DNA of 15,166 nt. Source: an uncultured Eubacteriales bacterium (GTDB lineage Bacteria; Bacillota; Clostridia; Lachnospirales; Lachnospiraceae). Numbering within the stretch: position 1 is the stretch's first letter; each line of letters begins with the position of its first letter. The stretch covers positions 1 through 15,166 of the forward strand of contig UQZF01000050.1 of the NCBI GenBank assembly GCA_900545455.1. Direction: 5' to 3'. The position numbers were made by a program, and so were the translations under genes. The notes beneath the pieces are model-generated. The model was not told where the DNA came from, ran no database searches, and saw only the letters and a list, made by a program, of their open reading frames with translations. This document shows, piece by piece, positions 14,222-15,166 of the stretch.

Positions 14222-14248
14222 TTATCGGAAAAATCAAAAAAAATTTTA
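14222..14248 (-). promoter_or_regulatory. Sigma-D/sigma-28-type promoter for the chemotaxis operon
   Basis: On the minus strand, TAAA (14245-14248) is followed by 15 bases, then TCCGATAA (14222-14229). The flagellar/chemotaxis sigma consensus is TAAA-N15-GCCGATAA, so the spacing fits and only one base of the -10 octamer differs. Transcription would start near 14215, giving a leader of about 54 bases. A vegetative-type alternative lies closer in (TTGCAT, 16 bases, TATAAT ending near 14179), but it would put the ribosome binding site at the very 5' end of the RNA. Confidence 0.72.
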
Positions 14249-14272
14249 CAGCGAATATATCTTATACATCTC

Positions 14273-14290
14273 ATGAGGTACTGTCCTCAT
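14273..14290. promoter_or_regulatory. Small dyad upstream of the MATE promoter
   Basis: ATGAGG (14273-14278) and CCTCAT (14285-14290) are a perfect 6-bp inverted repeat with a 6-base centre. It ends seven bases before the -35 box of the plus-strand gene and lies in the divergent region shared with the chemotaxis operon. It could be a regulator site, but arms this short can arise by chance. Confidence 0.4.
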
Positions 14291-14296
14291 CGTCTC

Positions 14297-14325
14297 TTGA
14301 CGTGCCGGCAACAGCCTGTTAATAT
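14297..14325 (+). promoter_or_regulatory. Promoter of the MATE exporter gene
   Basis: -35 TTGACG (14297-14302) and -10 TAATAT (14320-14325) are 17 bases apart on the plus strand. The transcript should start near 14332, giving a leader of about 30 bases with the ribosome binding site AGAGGA. Confidence 0.7.
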
Positions 14326-14361
14326 TATTTTTGCATCATACAATATACAGAGGAATTATTT

Positions 14362-15166
14362 ATGTACCGTGACTTGACAAAGGGGCGCATCGGAAGCACC
14401 CTCATTCTTTTTGCACTGCCGATGATTGCAGGAAATCTGCTTCAGCAGTTCTACAATATAGCCGACACATTGATTGTCGGACAGGTTCTAGGACGCGATG
14501 CGCTCGCCGCCGTCGGCTCAGCCTACACACTCATGACTTTTCTTACCTCAATATTTCTCGGGCTATGCATGGGTTCGGGAGCACTTTTTTCTATATATCA
14601 GGGGAAAAATGACGCAAAATCACTCAAAAGTGCAATTTTTCATTCATTTTGTCTCATACTGTCGGTGACGCTCGCAATCAACGCGCTCGTGTATGTATTT
14701 ATCAATCAGATATTGGCTTTCCTTCGCGTTCCGAGTGATGTGTACGCGGGAATGAGGCTGTATCTGCTGATAATTTTTGCAGGAATCCCTGCAACATTTT
14801 TGTACAATTTCTTCTCATGTATGTTAAGGGCACTCGGCAACTCCTCCGCACCGCTCGTTTTTCTCGCGGTCAGTGCCGTGTTAAACATCGCTCTCGACAT
14901 ACTTTTTGTCGCCGTGCTGCCCTTCGGAATCGGCGGTGCCGCGCTCGCGACCGTGATTGCGCAGTATGTGTCGGGAATCGGCATTTCCGCATTCGTTCTC
15001 ATAAAATGCCGTGCGTTCCTGCCTGAGAAGTCCGACAGACATTTTTCCTCTTTAATATTGAAGGAAATATTAAACCTCTCATCGCTCACCTGCCTCCAGC
15101 AGTCGGTGATGAACTTTGGTATCCTCATGGTTCAGGGACTTGTAAACAGTTTCGGAACGGCAGTAA
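14362..15166 (+). CDS. MATE family efflux transporter (partial, N-terminal 268 residues)
   Basis: MATE proteins export drugs and other organic cations in exchange for Na+ or H+. The visible part is a little over half of the usual 440-460 residues and should hold the first N-lobe of six membrane segments and the start of the second lobe. The N-terminus (LTKGRIGSTLILFALPMIAGNLLQ), the QFYNIADTLIVGQVLG segment and LRALGNSSAPL are typical of the family as found in Clostridia. The substrate cannot be told. The ATG has AGAGGA 7 bases upstream. This is the only gene on the plus strand, divergent from the chemotaxis operon across 200 bases. The gene continues past the window end, and nothing in the visible part suggests damage. 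Confidence 0.93.
   Translation, partial: MYRDLTKGRIGSTLILFALPMIAGNLLQQFYNIADTLIVGQVLGRDALAAVGSAYTLMTFLTSIFLGLCMGSGALFSIYQGKNDAKSLKSAIFHSFCLILSVTLAINALVYVFINQILAFLRVPSDVYAGMRLYLLIIFAGIPATFLYNFFSCMLRALGNSSAPLVFLAVSAVLNIALDILFVAVLPFGIGGAALATVIAQYVSGIGISAFVLIKCRAFLPEKSDRHFSSLILKEILNLSSLTCLQQSVMNFGILMVQGLVNSFGTAV

Overview
The window looks like a chromosomal segment from a motile, Gram-positive anaerobe of the Clostridia, most likely Lachnospiraceae. This rests on the protein families, strong GGAGG ribosome binding sites, a T-box-controlled trp operon, and a flagellar-sigma-type promoter ahead of a chemotaxis receptor. The genus cannot be fixed from the sequence alone. Every gene except the last lies on the minus strand, so the biological reading order is from high to low coordinates.

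Positions 1-6639 hold a complete-looking tryptophan operon in the order trpE-G-D-C-F-B-A; trpA runs off the window edge. It has a near-consensus promoter (6611-6639), a tryptophan T-box leader with a UGG specifier, and a strong intrinsic terminator (6316-6353). A roughly 230-base spacer rich in inverted repeats separates the terminator from trpE. Genes overlap by a few bases or sit close together, implying one transcript and coupled translation. The products convert chorismate to tryptophan, and uncharged tRNA-Trp should switch the operon on. Two details stand out: the usual GTG start of trpF falls inside its own ribosome binding site, with a CTG nearby that is better placed, and the usual catalytic Asp of TrpA is Glu.

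Positions 6686-8700 hold a class II Fic-domain protein with a C-terminal winged-helix-like region, and an unrecognised lipoprotein. The fic promoter carries four copies of a 7-base half-site at exactly 20-base spacing around one dyad axis. This is the strongest candidate in the window for an undescribed regulatory circuit.

Positions 8734-12035 hold an ABC transporter of the MacB/FtsX type: an ATPase overlapping by one base with a large two-module permease. Its promoter contains two oppositely oriented copies of TACTGCCGT, one of them between -35 and -10, which suggests a repressor encoded elsewhere.

Positions 12057-14248 hold a likely two-gene chemotaxis/motility operon: an unrecognised 207-residue helical protein followed by a membrane methyl-accepting chemotaxis protein. 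It lies downstream of a good match to the sigma-D/sigma-28 flagellar promoter.

Positions 14297-15166 hold the divergent start of a MATE-family multidrug/solute exporter, with its own promoter, cut by the window end.
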